Assembly (NCBI GenBank): GCA_031216445.1
Contig: CM062212.1
Location: 1,737,001-1,801,000 of the forward strand
Direction: 5' to 3'
Origin: Lateolabrax maculatus
Lineage: Eukaryota > Chordata > Actinopteri > Acropomatiformes > Lateolabracidae
Length of the DNA stretch: 64,000 bases
This document shows, one piece after another, positions 24,201 through 31,282 of the stretch. Numbering within the stretch: position 1 is the stretch's first letter; the number at the start of each line of letters is the position of its first letter. Position numbers and translations under genes: made by a program. The notes beneath the pieces are model-generated. The model was not told where the DNA came from. It saw nothing but the letters and a program-made list of their open reading frames with translations, and did not search any database.

Positions 24201-26388
24201 AGTGGATTAGCAGACGATGAAGAGAAATGGCAGAACAGTCTGAACATTTAGGGGAAAAAACCTCCTCCCTGTTTTTAGTGAATTATCCATTTCAGGGGCT
24301 TTTAAAATGACAAGAAAAATTATCTTCAAAAGTTCAAAAATCACATATTGGATTATGATCCTGCAACTCTTCTGCTTCAGTCATCTCGTTCAATCCTGCA
24401 TGAGCCAAACTAAGCCTGTTCCAATCTCTTCCAGCTAATACACAGAGTCGACCTCCAAGTCTACCAGATGCATGTTTCGCTCCATTTTCCAGCTTCATAA
24501 ATCACAACAAATGCCCTGATAATGTTACTGAGGGGACATTTAGATTCCCGCTGAGCTTTAGCACACTCATTTATTTTGCCTGTGGAGGGTGTAACTGTGG
24601 ATTTCCTGCAGGACAAATCCACGTTAGGGGACCTCAGACGACACAGACACGATTTATCCAAAACAGAGTGGCGCTTGTGCAGCTGAAAGAGAGATTTGAC
24701 TCTCGTGTGACGTTCGAACGCAGACACCTTGTCGTCCCTCGGAGGAAATGTAACCTGTCTATATAACAAACACACAGTTAATCCACCATAAGCTCCGGCT
24801 AAAGATGTTTTTAAACACCTCACAAATATGTCGTCTCAGTTGTAAAACGGCGAGGTAACAGGAGAAAATACTGCATTCGTTGGGGACTACTTTCAGCGGC
24901 GGATTAATCCACAGTTGGAGCCCCTAGTGAGTATTTGGGGCAACAGGACGGTGTGTGGGGGGGGCTGAATCAAAATAAACTACAGTGTGTGTGTGTGTTT
25001 GGGGTGCAACAGTGAGGCTCACTGGAGGTGTTTTCAACATGTTGTGTGCCACTAACACGGACAGGAACCCTGAACTAATGCCTGAAAACTGCAAGGACAG
25101 GAAGAGGAGCGGGGGGGTACAGTCACATTATTAAATTAATACTCAATGTACTCAAGGCTCTGGTTACCAGATATATTTCACAATCTAGAGCTATAACCAG
25201 ATCACACATCCTGTCCTGCGACAGGACGCACGTGTACAGCAGAAACTGCGTTACCGTCTGTCGTCTGACGTGTAGTTGCAGCTGGATCGATATATTCACT
25301 GAGTGATTTGAGTCAGTGGGACACTTGAAATGACTCCAAACTCACCTCAACCTGTTTATAGACTAATACATATTGATATTTAACCACACATACTAGTGCA
25401 TTACGCATTTATATTGTAAATCTGGTGTTTTTCCTTTGCATGTTTGCAGGTGATGGTGCAGCCTCCTCAGCTTCCTGCGTCCACCTCTATAACCTTTGAC
25501 ACCAGTTATATTATCAGTTATATATTCACTGATGCTTTGGGCCTAATTATTTCTCCACGTAAGTATATTTCCTCCAAGTAAGTTACAGCCATTTATATAA
25601 ATAAATATATTTTAAAACATGTGTTAAAGTGTGATTTGCGTCCATTAAAGCAGACTGTGAGTCCATGCATGTAACCCAGGCAGCTCTTCTTCTTCGGTCC
25701 CTCAATAAAACAGTTTTAACGCTTTTTCTCGTTATTGAGTCGCCGCAGCATCAGATCAGTGCAGGTCAGCATGAAGAATGACACAGAAACAGCCTGAAAA
25801 CACCGGGGACGCTTCTGTTTACACCCCTGCCCCGGTACCGGGAGCCCCGGCGGGCCTCCGGGCGCCGGGACGGACATTAAACCGTTGTTTTCTCGTTTCT
25901 CGCTGATGTGTCGGTGAGCCTGGCTGCGTCGCACGGGGCGTCATGTGTCCGCTCACAGCAGCCGGAGCAGAGGCAGGAAGGCCCGGCTGCGCTGCGGCTA
26001 CATGCAGCTCCCGCACCGCGGCTACCGTCGGAGCTAACGGGGCTACCTCCGGGGTCTGCGCGCCTCGGACACCCCCCCCATCCCACTCCACCCCCTCCAG
26101 GACCGGGTGTCGCCCCCCCTCCTCCTCCGGGGCCCGGAGATGTGGCACTGTCACCGGCCCCGGGCACGTAACGCCACCGGGCATCGCGAGGCTACCGCCG
26201 TTAGCCACCTAGCTCCGGAGCCGCACGTATTTCTGTATTTTGTGACAACCGGCGGGACCCCGAGGAATCCGCCTCGGCGAGCCCGGGGTCCGGAGCGCCG
26301 AGAGCGGGGAGGCTGAAGCGGCCTGCGGGTCGGGCGCAGCGGCGTGTCACGGCTTACCTTCCAGGAAAAAGCTTCTGTCGTGGGCCAT
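2358..26388 (-). CDS. senp6: SENP6, SUMO-specific isopeptidase (complete, 23 coding exons, 1110 aa)
   Basis: This gene encodes a nuclear cysteine protease of the ULP/SENP family that trims SUMO2/3 chains. Joining 23 exons with GT-AG boundaries gives one uninterrupted frame of 3333 nt. The first 685 residues are mostly disordered and include a SUMO-interaction motif at 338-348 (PIVLSSDDEEE). The catalytic domain runs from about 688 (VYPPPPAKGG) to about 1075, with His800 in AHWYLAV, Asp966 in LIMDSLRG, Gln1013 and Cys1019 in NFSDCGVY. As in SENP6/7, an acidic insertion (about 815-955) lies between His and Asp. SENP6 is preferred over SENP7 because of VMKGSSPRVPQQ, MKTKREEI and the arrangement around NDP-IVLSSDD, and because FILIP1 is its neighbour. 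Teleosts can carry duplicates, and I cannot say whether this is an a or b copy. The exon borders come from reading splice sites and conserved protein, not from transcripts. Confidence 0.96.
3110..3260 (-). CDS. senp6: SENP6 coding exon 22 (aa 982-1032), catalytic Cys
   Basis: It reads YLEVEWEVRKGTQRSFGKDV, then RVPQQDNFSDCGVYVLQYVE. Cys1019 is the nucleophile, and Gln1013, six residues before it, fits the oxyanion-hole position. Confidence 0.98.
3781..3849 (-). CDS. senp6: SENP6 coding exon 21 (aa 959-981), catalytic Asp
   Basis: It reads PCILIMDSLRGPARSTVVKT, with Asp966 of the triad in IMDSL. It joins exon 22 as LREYLEVEWE. The acceptor is ttctccctcag and the donor gtgagt. Confidence 0.97.
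3952..4043 (-). CDS. senp6: SENP6 coding exon 20 (aa 929-958)
   Basis: It reads DECSEDGTLAEDALGSDASS and ends QNLCK. It closes the acidic insertion and joins exon 21 as CKQPCIL, as in human SENP6. The acceptor is ctgcctccag and the donor gtgagt. Confidence 0.9.
4167..4255 (-). CDS. senp6: SENP6 coding exon 19 (aa 899-928)
   Basis: It reads ELHRISVCYGSGKGDDD and TFTFSDDQSSAQ. It is part of the acidic insertion within the catalytic domain. Assignment rests on matching phases (1 in, 0 out) and good splice sites, and on FSDDQ matching FSEDQD of human SENP6. Confidence 0.86.
5401..5427 (+). promoter_or_regulatory. Three tandem POU octamers
   Basis: ATGCAAAT occurs at 5401-5408, 5411-5418 and 5420-5427, and a near-match ATGCAAGT at 5438. 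Perfect octamers are binding sites of POU-domain factors. They lie in the SENP6 intron between exons 18 and 19. Function is not shown. Confidence 0.45.
5610..5911 (-). CDS. senp6: SENP6 coding exon 18 (aa 798-898), catalytic His
   Basis: It begins SAHWYLAVICFPGL with catalytic His800. It then runs into the acidic, Ser/Pro-rich insertion typical of SENP6/7 (SEENIPD, DGLDSSSEDP). The acceptor chosen keeps phase 2, and the donor is gtgagt. The insertion diverges strongly from mammals, as expected for this loop. Confidence 0.94.
6008..6100 (-). CDS. senp6: SENP6 coding exon 17 (aa 767-797)
   Basis: It contains RVKTWTRHVDLFQKDFIFVP and INE, the ULP core strand before the catalytic histidine. The acceptor is gattttccag and the donor gtgagt. 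Confidence 0.97.
6191..6313 (-). CDS. senp6: SENP6 coding exon 16 (aa 726-766)
   Basis: It reads YLVLEKLKKEDAQRIHVFSS and continues with FFYKRLNQRERRN, which is nearly identical to human SENP6. The acceptor is tctgtatttag and the donor gtgagt. Confidence 0.97.
6411..6527 (-). CDS. senp6: SENP6 coding exon 15 (aa 687-725), start of the ULP domain
   Basis: It reads LMVYPPPPAKGGISVTNEDL and continues to CLNDGEFLNDVIIDFYL. This is the diagnostic opening of the SENP6 catalytic domain, where LNDGEFLND is the ULP-family substrate-binding segment. Confidence 0.97.
7020..7258 (-). CDS. senp6: SENP6 coding exon 14 (aa 608-686), Val-Thr repeat
   Basis: The first half is a degenerate tandem of V(S/T)PVTKVTPVSKVTQV type followed by GTPGT units. 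The second half reads TYFEDEDEDMTDLQPTFCGP, which aligns with FFDEEEETGENHTIFIGP of human SENP6. The acidic stretch leads into the catalytic domain. Confidence 0.92.
8189..8382 (-). CDS. senp6: SENP6 coding exon 13 (aa 543-607)
   Basis: It reads SDEKYIVLIFENGL and continues to LPFEEANIRLV, matching EEQYIILIFQNGL and IPFEEANGRLV of SENP6. An acceptor two bases away would fit poorly, because phase 1 is needed after exon 12. Confidence 0.95.
9791..9979 (-). CDS. senp6: SENP6 coding exon 12 (aa 480-542)
   Basis: It contains LISCEWCSVRKLPVLFFQT, which aligns with LTKCEWCNVRKLPVVFLQ of human SENP6. This is the folded part just before the catalytic domain. The acceptor is ttgccgtcag and the donor gtgagt. 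Confidence 0.95.
10132..10165 (-). CDS. senp6: SENP6 micro-exon 11 (aa 469-479)
   Basis: This 34-nt exon reads FSIDNIQLETE, corresponding to FCLDFIKIQLDE in human SENP6. It is required by phase, since exon 10 ends in phase 0 and exon 12 begins in phase 1. The acceptor is gtctcttcag and the donor gtacga. Confidence 0.9.
10676..10816 (-). CDS. senp6: SENP6 coding exon 10 (aa 422-468)
   Basis: It reads FGNQPPEQFS and continues to IILECRSVRVGTLRRM, matching the conserved ILNCRSIRVGTL segment. The exon is phase 0 at both ends. The acceptor is attgtgcag and the donor gtgagt. Confidence 0.93.
11692..11939 (-). CDS. senp6: SENP6 coding exon 9 (aa 339-421), SUMO-interaction motif
   Basis: It begins within residue 339 and reads IVLSSDDEEEADN, a hydrophobic-acidic SUMO-interaction motif with phosphorylatable serines. 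SVSPRPADSAHSSPAPSGG and RRARMKDQ follow. Both are strongly conserved in SENP6 (SPQPADSACSSPAPS, RKARMKDQ). Confidence 0.95.
13094..13490 (-). CDS. senp6: SENP6 coding exon 8 (aa 207-338), with a Cys4 motif
   Basis: This is the largest SENP6 coding exon. Residues 217-233 hold four cysteines spaced C-x2-C-x9-C-x2-C (VCVKCNKLSEDGAKCQSCG), a zinc-ribbon-like pattern. A proline- and serine-rich tail follows and ends in HELNDP, the first half of the SUMO-interaction motif. The acceptor is tctccggcag and the donor gtgagt. Confidence 0.9.
14366..14460 (-). CDS. senp6: SENP6 coding exon 7 (aa 175-206)
   Basis: It includes NIKRRAQQKRKPLE, which aligns with EIKRKVQQKRH of human SENP6. The acceptor is atcctttcag and the donor gtaaga. 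An internal gtcaaa site 15 bases earlier is a poorer donor. Confidence 0.87.
15226..15335. repeat. CA microsatellites
   Basis: A (CA)n tract at about 15226-15268 is followed by a second, interrupted one at 15309-15335. They create artificial THTHTH and VCVCVC reading frames. Confidence 0.95.
15528..15615. repeat. 22-bp tandem array, four units, beside the exon 6 donor
   Basis: Units start at 15528, 15550, 15572 and 15594. Each carries GAGCTGTGAACTCTGGGTAC, and the last unit differs near its end. On the transcript strand the array starts a few bases after the exon 6 splice donor. Confidence 0.93.
15621..15691 (-). CDS. senp6: SENP6 coding exon 6 (aa 151-174)
   Basis: It reads NDFSTTQQAVEVDSIVLTCP and ends at the donor gtattc. 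A four-unit tandem repeat starts about six bases into the following intron. SIVLTCPE is a possible second, weak SUMO-interaction-like stretch (inference). Confidence 0.8.
17964..18134 (-). CDS. senp6: SENP6 coding exon 5 (aa 94-150)
   Basis: It contains GIVLQGRHFQHAQMPSAIRK, which aligns with GTVVHGRRFHHAHAQIP of human SENP6. The acceptor is tcgtcctgcag. The donor gttttg is weak, but it is the one that keeps phase 2 into exon 6. Confidence 0.85.
18737..18843 (-). CDS. senp6: SENP6 coding exon 4 (aa 59-93)
   Basis: It reads SPTLRHFTSSDPLRTYENRP and continues to PLNKLAPKRL. The acceptor is tttccacag and the donor gtacgg. The region is basic and low in order. Support is frame, phase and splice signals rather than strong conservation. 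Confidence 0.8.
19496..19559 (-). CDS. senp6: SENP6 coding exon 3 (aa 37-58)
   Basis: This short exon encodes DASVVSVEEMDRQQPTSPEE plus two lysines. The acceptor is tttcctctcag and the donor gtaaac. It is assigned by phase (2 in, 0 out) and by the acidic VSVEE segment, which aligns with LLSVDED of human SENP6. Confidence 0.8.
19698..20634. mobile_element. hAT-like non-autonomous DNA transposon (937 bp)
   Basis: The 17-bp terminal inverted repeats are TAGGGTTCGACCGATAT at 19698-19714 and, read in reverse, TAGGGTTGGACCGATAT at 20634-20618 (16 of 17 match). The flanks are gtggattc (19690-19697) and gcagattc (20635-20642), a decayed 8-bp target duplication typical of hAT. It carries no transposase frame. 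It fills most of SENP6 intron 2 and carries an AAGTA-type repeat inside (about 19970-20215). Confidence 0.85.
19970..20215 (+). repeat. AAGTACTTTTACTT-family repeat nested in the hAT element
   Basis: It has the pattern GGTACAATTTTGAGGTACTT, CATTTCAGAGGGAAATATTG and ACTTCTTCCACCGCTG, which I recognise as a very common percomorph repeat. Other pieces in this window are at 1337-1500, 28115-28230, 35970-36150, 49200-49258, 49705-49830 (reverse) and possibly 54250-54310 (reverse). Confidence 0.7.
20866..20944 (-). CDS. senp6: SENP6 coding exon 2 (aa 11-36)
   Basis: It reads ETRRDGGYKHNWSF followed by an acidic SGDSEEEG stretch, matching the conserved KRDGG-K-NWSF segment of SENP6. The acceptor is ggtcag and the donor gtaagc. 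An alternative acceptor two bases downstream would break the phase with exon 1. Confidence 0.88.
21215..21741. mobile_element. hAT-like MITE (527 bp)
   Basis: The ends are TAGGGCTGTGCGATAC (21215-21230) and, in reverse, TGGGGCTGTGTGATAC (21741-21726). The flanks are acgtttat (21207-21214) and acgttaat (21742-21749), a 7-of-8 target duplication. No transposase is seen. It sits in SENP6 intron 1. Confidence 0.85.
24812..25030 (+). repeat. Interspersed repeat, copy 1
   Basis: It shares CACCTCACAAATAT, TTGGGGACTA, TTTCAGCGGCGGATTAAT, AGTGAG and AATAAACTACAGTGTGTGTG, in the same order, with 55160-55360. I do not know the family name. Confidence 0.75.
26358..26388 (-). CDS. senp6: SENP6 coding exon 1 (aa 1-10)
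   Basis: The start codon is at 26388-26386, in a good context (A at -3, G at +4). It reads MAHDRSFFLE and ends one base into residue 11 at a gtaagc donor. The exon is only 31 coding nucleotides and sits inside the CpG island. The phase fits exon 2 directly, giving SFFLEETRRDGG. Human SENP6 has a slightly longer N terminus here, so a missed micro-exon cannot be excluded. Confidence 0.85.
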
Positions 26389-26540
26389 GTTTACTCCATG
26401 ATGGTCCGCGGATGATCGCGGTGCTCGGCGGAGACGCGCGGCAGCAGATCGGCTCCGTGTCGCTGCCAGACCGCCGCCGCTGCTGCTGCTGCTTCTTCGG
26501 GTTCTCTGGCAGGCGGCGGCGGCGCCACTTTAAAGGCGCA

Positions 26541-26556
26541 CAGCGCCCCCTGCCGG
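26541..26556 (-). promoter_or_regulatory. CTCF-like motif at the SENP6 promoter
   Basis: On the minus strand it reads CCGGCAGGGGGCGCTG, a close fit to the CTCF core (CCNNNAGRKGGCRS). It lies about 155 bp upstream of the SENP6 start codon. This is a motif match by eye only. Confidence 0.4.
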
Positions 26557-26639
26557 AGGGGAGTGTGGAGGGCTGTGGAAGCACAGAACGGCCATGTGTT
26601 CATGTTTTTAATTCCACTGATTTCTCCTTTATAACAAGT

Positions 26640-27005
26640 TAATTGTGCTGGTTTTCTCGAGATCACAAGGTTTTTTTTTGTAATAACAAATGGGTTTTTT
26701 TTCCCGAGATGAGGGGATATTTTTTTCTGGAGATCACAAGATAACAACTCTGTTTTCTCAAGATAACGACATAATTAAGGAGAAAGTTGTGTCTGATGGA
26801 TGACTTTGATTTCTTCATTTGTTTTGTGCTTTTTATACTTTATTCTAAATGAGTTTCAATTAAAGAAACATTGTTTTTTCTCGTGATCTCGAATTGATTA
26901 TGTCATTATCTTGAGGAAATAAAGTTTGATATCTCGAGAATATTATCCCGTTATCTCAGAAAAAACACATTTGTTATTACTAGATAATGACATAAATAAC
27001 TTGAA
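26640..27005. repeat. Fold-back (inverted repeat) element
   Basis: The arm at about 26681-26775 (TAATAACAAATGGG ... GATAACGACATAATTA) is imperfectly inverted at about 26895-26985 (TGATTATGTCATTATCTTGAG ... ACATTTGTTATTA), with about 120 bp between. The arms are built of repeated ATCTCGAGAA-like units. Confidence 0.7.
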
Positions 27006-28794
27006 AGAGAAAACAAATTAAGGAAGAAATAAAATGTTTGAATAAATGACCATTTAGGGATTCGGTTGCTAATAGAAAACAAACAAAAAAAACTACACTT
27101 TATTTCCTAATCCTGCCTGTATTATATAACCTACAACCTCTTCTGACTTCCCTGACTGAGCTGCTGCTGAATGTGAGCAACTGATGGAAGACAGAAAATT
27201 ATTGCAAAGCTGCACAGATCCTCCATACAGTCTGAAATCTAGGAGGTCGGGCTTTAAAATCAAATCTGTTTTGTCAATAGTTTAAGTTCTGCATTTGTCC
27301 TGTGCACAACTGTTACAGTGAAGCAGTTGTTGGCAATGAAAACATTTAATCTCAGGCTCCCAACAATGCTCATACAATATGTATAAAGAAGAAAATCACA
27401 CAAGTAAAAGTTAAAAATAATCTAAGACAAAAGACATAAAATAGTGCATACATTAAAATGCAGGAATACAATATAATATATATAATATGAAATAGCTAAT
27501 GGGAGTTAGTGGCTCATCCTTGAATCTGTAGCTTACTAACCTACACGGCTCTGTGCACAAGCCTGGAGTTCGTATATATCATCTTATTTTTTATTTGACA
27601 GCCATTAATCCCAGTTTAAGAAGCACAAATATGTGTCACTTTGTGCAGGATTATTCATTAAATATTAAAAATATATTATTACATTATAAGTGTGAGAGAT
27701 TTCAAAAATAAAGCATCAGAAAGTAAAATAAGATCATTTAATGTCATATTTGAGGTATTATGAGAACCTGTCAGAAAAATAAATATTATATGTGATAACT
27801 AAAACTAAATAAAACAACATAAATTTAAAATCCAGACAGGAATATTTTACTTTATAATTAATTTTATTTGACATGTTTACTTAATCAGGATCATGTAATA
27901 ATCATAAAATAAATGTGTTAAATTAATGAAGAGACTATGATAAGAGCTAGATGGCGATGTTCCTCATCAAAATGAAATGAATAATCACCATCATGATGTC
28001 CCTGCACACACTGCTGTGCTGCTCTGCAGTGATTTACACTATCAGTTAATCTATTGATTATTTCTTAATTTCACATTGTTTTATTTATTTATTTTAATTT
28101 TATATTTATCTATTTTTACAAGTATTGTCACTTTTACTTACTTTTACTTTTACTGTAACACAGTATTTACAAAGTGTGTATCAGTACTTTTACTGTAGTA
28201 AAGGATCTGAATACTTCCTCCACCACTTTGCAAAGCTATAATTCATTATAAAATACATATAGTCGTGTTAAGAAATTCTTGTTGCATCGACCTCACGACA
28301 AGTTCATTGTTGTCATCATGTAAAATCTTGGCATCTATAGTACCAAAGTGCAACTCTTGGAAAGAAAGCAGATAAGTGTATTTCCTAAAATGTTTCACTA
28401 CATCTTTAACTGCTGAGACCATCGTGCTCCAGCTCCCGCCTCAGACGAGAGCTCAGCAGTGGGAAAATGATCCTCCGTTTCCTGCAGCATATAATCCATC
28501 CCAGCCCTGATAATTCACAGTGAAATGTGCAGAGTTGCAGGAGTAGCTCATTAGAGTGAATTGAGCCATGGCCTTCCCCTCCGTTAATACACTGCGATCA
28601 TTATCACCCAGCAGCTCTCTCATTCATCTGAAGGCCATCCAGAGGTTCAAATGAATGGGAAATTACAGATGAAACAGGAGTGCTGGGAGGAAGTCTGGGT
28701 GTTGTGAATGAGTGAGTGACGCCTCTGCTTCACGATCCAAACATCACTCATTGATCTAGTGTTGCATTTTTTAGCCATTGATGTTTAGACATTG

Positions 28795-29160
28795 ATGTTC
28801 CCCAGAGGATGAATCATATGACTTTGGTGACCCCTTGATGTCTCCTCTAGCATCACCTGCAGATCAGACTTTTCCCTAATCCTGTCAGATATATTATTTT
28901 CTACTGTATGCATTGGCACAAAACTTGGTACAGATATTCACGGCCCCCAGAGGATAAATCATAGTGATTTTTGTGATCCTCTGACTTTTCCTTTAGCGCC
29001 ACCATGAGGTTGACTTTTTAGTCCTTCATTGAAACATCTCAGCAACTTTTGGATGGTTTGCTGTGAAATTTGGTTCACAGATTCATGTTCCCCAGAGGAT
29101 GAACTGTAATACATTTAACGATGCTCTGACTTTCCCTCCAGCACCATCATCTGGTCAAGT
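28795..29160 (+). repeat. Interspersed repeat (CCCCAGAGGATGAA family)
   Basis: Three back-to-back units read like GAAATTTGGTTCACAGATTC, ATGTTCCCCAGAGGATGAA and CTAGCGCCACCATGAGGTT. Other copies are at 41855-41960, 46735-46805 (reverse) and 59290-59780. I recognise it as a common teleost repeat without a secure name. Confidence 0.7.
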
Positions 29161-29215
29161 CAGGTTCCTTTTGACTAATATTGGTCTTCTTAACGCCCAG
29201 AAATGTTCTTTATAT

Positions 29216-29715
29216 CCATCCATCCATTTTCTTCTGCTTTTGCAGGGCCGGGTCGCAGCAGGGTATCCCAGACGTCCGTCTCCCCAGAAACGTTTTCCGG
29301 CTCCTCCTGGGGGATCCCGAGGCGTTCCCAGGCAGATGAGATATATAATCCCTCCAGTGGGTTCTGGATTTACCCCGGTGTCTCCTCCCAGTTGGATGTG
29401 CCCGGATAACCTCCAAAGGGAGGCGCCCAGGAGGTTTCCTAATCAGATGCCTGAAGGAGCAGCGGCTGCTCTCCGAGCTCCCCCCAGGATGTCCAACCTC
29501 CTTACCCTGAGGAAACTCTTTGTATCCACAATCTCATTCTTTCGGTCACTACCCAAAATCACGAGCAATGGTGAGGGTTTGCAACGTAGATCAACTGATT
29601 TATCGAAAACTTTTGACTTCCAACTCAGCTCCCTCTTCACCTCAGCGGTCAGGTACAACGCCCTCGAACCAGGGTCTCCTCCTGGAGCCGGACCTGGGAG
29701 GGGAGCTCAAACATC
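29216..29715 (-). mobile_element. LINE (non-LTR retrotransposon) 3' remnant
   Basis: The minus strand shows broken reverse-transcriptase C-terminal sequence: VKRELSWKSKV, then DLRCKPSPLLVILGSDRKNE, AHPTGRRHRGKSRTHWRDYI and SHLPGNASG in shifting frames. It ends at 29216-29232 in the ATGGATGGATGG tail typical of fish RTE/Rex-type elements. The family assignment is inference. It is a dead 5'-truncated copy with frameshifts. The 218-codon plus-strand frame here is its antisense. Confidence 0.8.
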
Positions 29716-29901
29716 ATAATAATAACTATTTTTTTTTCTACTATAACTTTGCTTTTAACAACCCCCCCAAAATAAATGTAATCTTAATACAATATCGAGA
29801 GATAAATTGGATAACGCCTCCTGCTGTGTTTGAACGACTCCATCTGAGCAAAATGGACGACTTGAGCCTTTTGAATCGGCAGCACCTTGTTTTACACTGA
29901 C

Positions 29902-30046
29902 CTCCCGTCAGCGTGGACCTGTGAACGTGTCGCGTCCAGCAGCTGTTTTATTTCCTGGAATGATCCTTCGCACAACAACATCGTGTCTCTGAGTGTGAAC
30001 GGACTCGGGTTGTTTCCAGGAAGAAGGACACGATGACCTCCGAAAT
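29902..30046 (-). CDS. Unrecognised exon-like segment B
   Basis: Read on the minus strand between an acceptor after (CA)n (cacacag) and a donor gtcagt, one frame (phase 1 in, phase 2 out) is open throughout and includes LRDTMLLCEGSFQEIKQLLD. Composition looks coding and partly helical. I recognise no family. It could be chance, a lost gene or a lineage-specific transcript. Confidence 0.3.
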
Positions 30047-30048
30047 CT

Positions 30049-30081
30049 GTGTGTGTGTGTGCGTGTGTGTGTGTGTGTGTG
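30049..30081. repeat. GT microsatellite
   Basis: This is a (GT)n tract with one GC interruption. It abuts the putative acceptor of the minus-strand exon-like segment B. Confidence 0.9.
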
Positions 30082-30368
30082 CTTGAGCCTTTTTGGCATC
30101 ACTCCTTTGTTTTATGTAATGATGTGATTATTTTTCAACTGCTAACATGTTTTGAAGTGTTGAAGGATAAAACAAAAATGCCTTTACTGTGTTTATTCAT
30201 AGAAATATCTGAGACTGTAACATCAGCTGTGTTGTGTCTGCTGAAGCTGGATGTCACACTTTTTTAACAGCGCAGATCTCAACTTCTCATTGTTTCTCAT
30301 TTGTAAAACCCGACTCCCACTCGCTTTTATTAGGAACAAATGTTCTTGTATTTACAGCCGTGAATAAA

Positions 30369-30455
30369 TCATTTTGTGTTTGAAAAGGCTCGCCTGGCCC
30401 TCACTCGCTCCAGCTTCGGGTAAAACTGCTGAGACAGTCCAGAGAGCTGGTCCAG
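30369..30455 (-). CDS. Unrecognised exon-like segment A
   Basis: A strong minus-strand acceptor (ttctctttattcattgtgtttcag) precedes LDQLSGLSQQFYPKLERVR and ARRAFSNTK with a TGA at 30369-30371. An AATAAA follows at 30331-30326. An internal donor (gtgagg) at 30404 would instead make a 51-nt internal exon, whose third frame joins segment B in phase. Codon choice is gene-like. The product is unknown. Confidence 0.35.
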   Translation of the reverse strand: MDQLSGLSQQFYPKLERVRARRAFSNTK

Positions 30456-31224
30456 CTGAAACACAATGAATAAAGAGAAGTTAGGGAGCACCCACACCCA
30501 TTCATTTACACAGCTGAGCTGCACTGACTCACATTTACAAGCTGATTGCTGACGATAATAAACTTTATCAATGATGTTACAAAGCTGTTTCTTGCAAAGG
30601 AGCAAAAATCTACTTTTAATTTCTTAGATATTCCTAATCCTGTGTTTGACCATGAGATGCAACTGGAAACCCAGTAAGTGGACTTTGAGTTAAGATCTTT
30701 AAAAAAATGTTTATGTTCTATAAGAACTCATCAACCGATCGCTGGTGTACTCTCTTTATATTGTCATACGGATCTGAGGGACAGAAATTAACTGCAGTCA
30801 TCCTGCACGCGTTGTCCAAAAACATATATTTTTATTTATTTGGCCTTAAAAACTGATCTACAGATTTGTGTGATTTTTCTCTGAATATATAAAGATATGT
30901 TATAATGTTGTAATCATTTGCCACTTTTCTGCTTTGCTGGTCAAAAGTAGTGAGTCAAAATATTACTTTTTAATCAAAACTATGAGACCATAAGTCATAA
31001 TAATGGAATAAGAAGTTAAAAATGACAATCTTATGTTGCTTTAAAAAGCCATAGTTTGGACTTAATTAAAAATGTACTATGCTATCCTATAATTTGTCAG
31101 AGTAACATTTTTACAAACTGTGGCTATTTTTTTGTAATTTTTCACATTTCATTTTTCTTTACATTTTTCTTTTTCTTGTCTTGGCAGAAATGAGCTTCCA
31201 TAACATACAGCAGTAGTAACAATG

Positions 31225-31282
31225 TCAGCATCCTCTTCTTCCTCTTCTTCCTCTTCCTCTTCTTCTTCTTCTTCCTCTCCTC
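31225..31282. repeat. CT-rich (TCC/TTC)n tract
   Basis: It is a mixture of TCC and TTC trinucleotides on the plus strand, a purine-pyrimidine strand-asymmetric tract. Confidence 0.9.

Larger units (their letters stand above)
20945..26357 (-). other. SENP6 intron 1 (5.4 kb)
   Basis: No coding sequence is recognised. It holds the hAT element at 21215-21741, an ATT/ATC trinucleotide tract at 23590-23630, a repeat copy at 24812-25030 that recurs at 55.1 kb, and part of the CpG island. The remainder is AT-rich unique-looking DNA. Confidence 0.65.
25790..26570. promoter_or_regulatory. senp6: CpG island and probable SENP6 promoter
   Basis: Sharp GC- and CpG-rich stretch in otherwise AT-rich DNA, covering SENP6 exon 1 and its 5' flank. 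It includes CTTTAAAG at about 26527-26534 and GC boxes. The transcription start probably lies between about 26400 and 26520 on the minus strand. Open reading frames on both strands here are compositional by-products. I see no divergent second gene starting from it. Confidence 0.75.

Noticed and set aside
25819..26316. Several overlapping frames at 25.8-26.3 kb on both strands
   Set aside because: They are by-products of CpG-island composition. None has a splice or domain signature, and the real frame here is SENP6 exon 1.
29063..29719. Longest plus-strand open frame (218 codons)
   Set aside because: It is the antisense of a decayed LINE 3' end, whose reverse-transcriptase remnants are on the minus strand.
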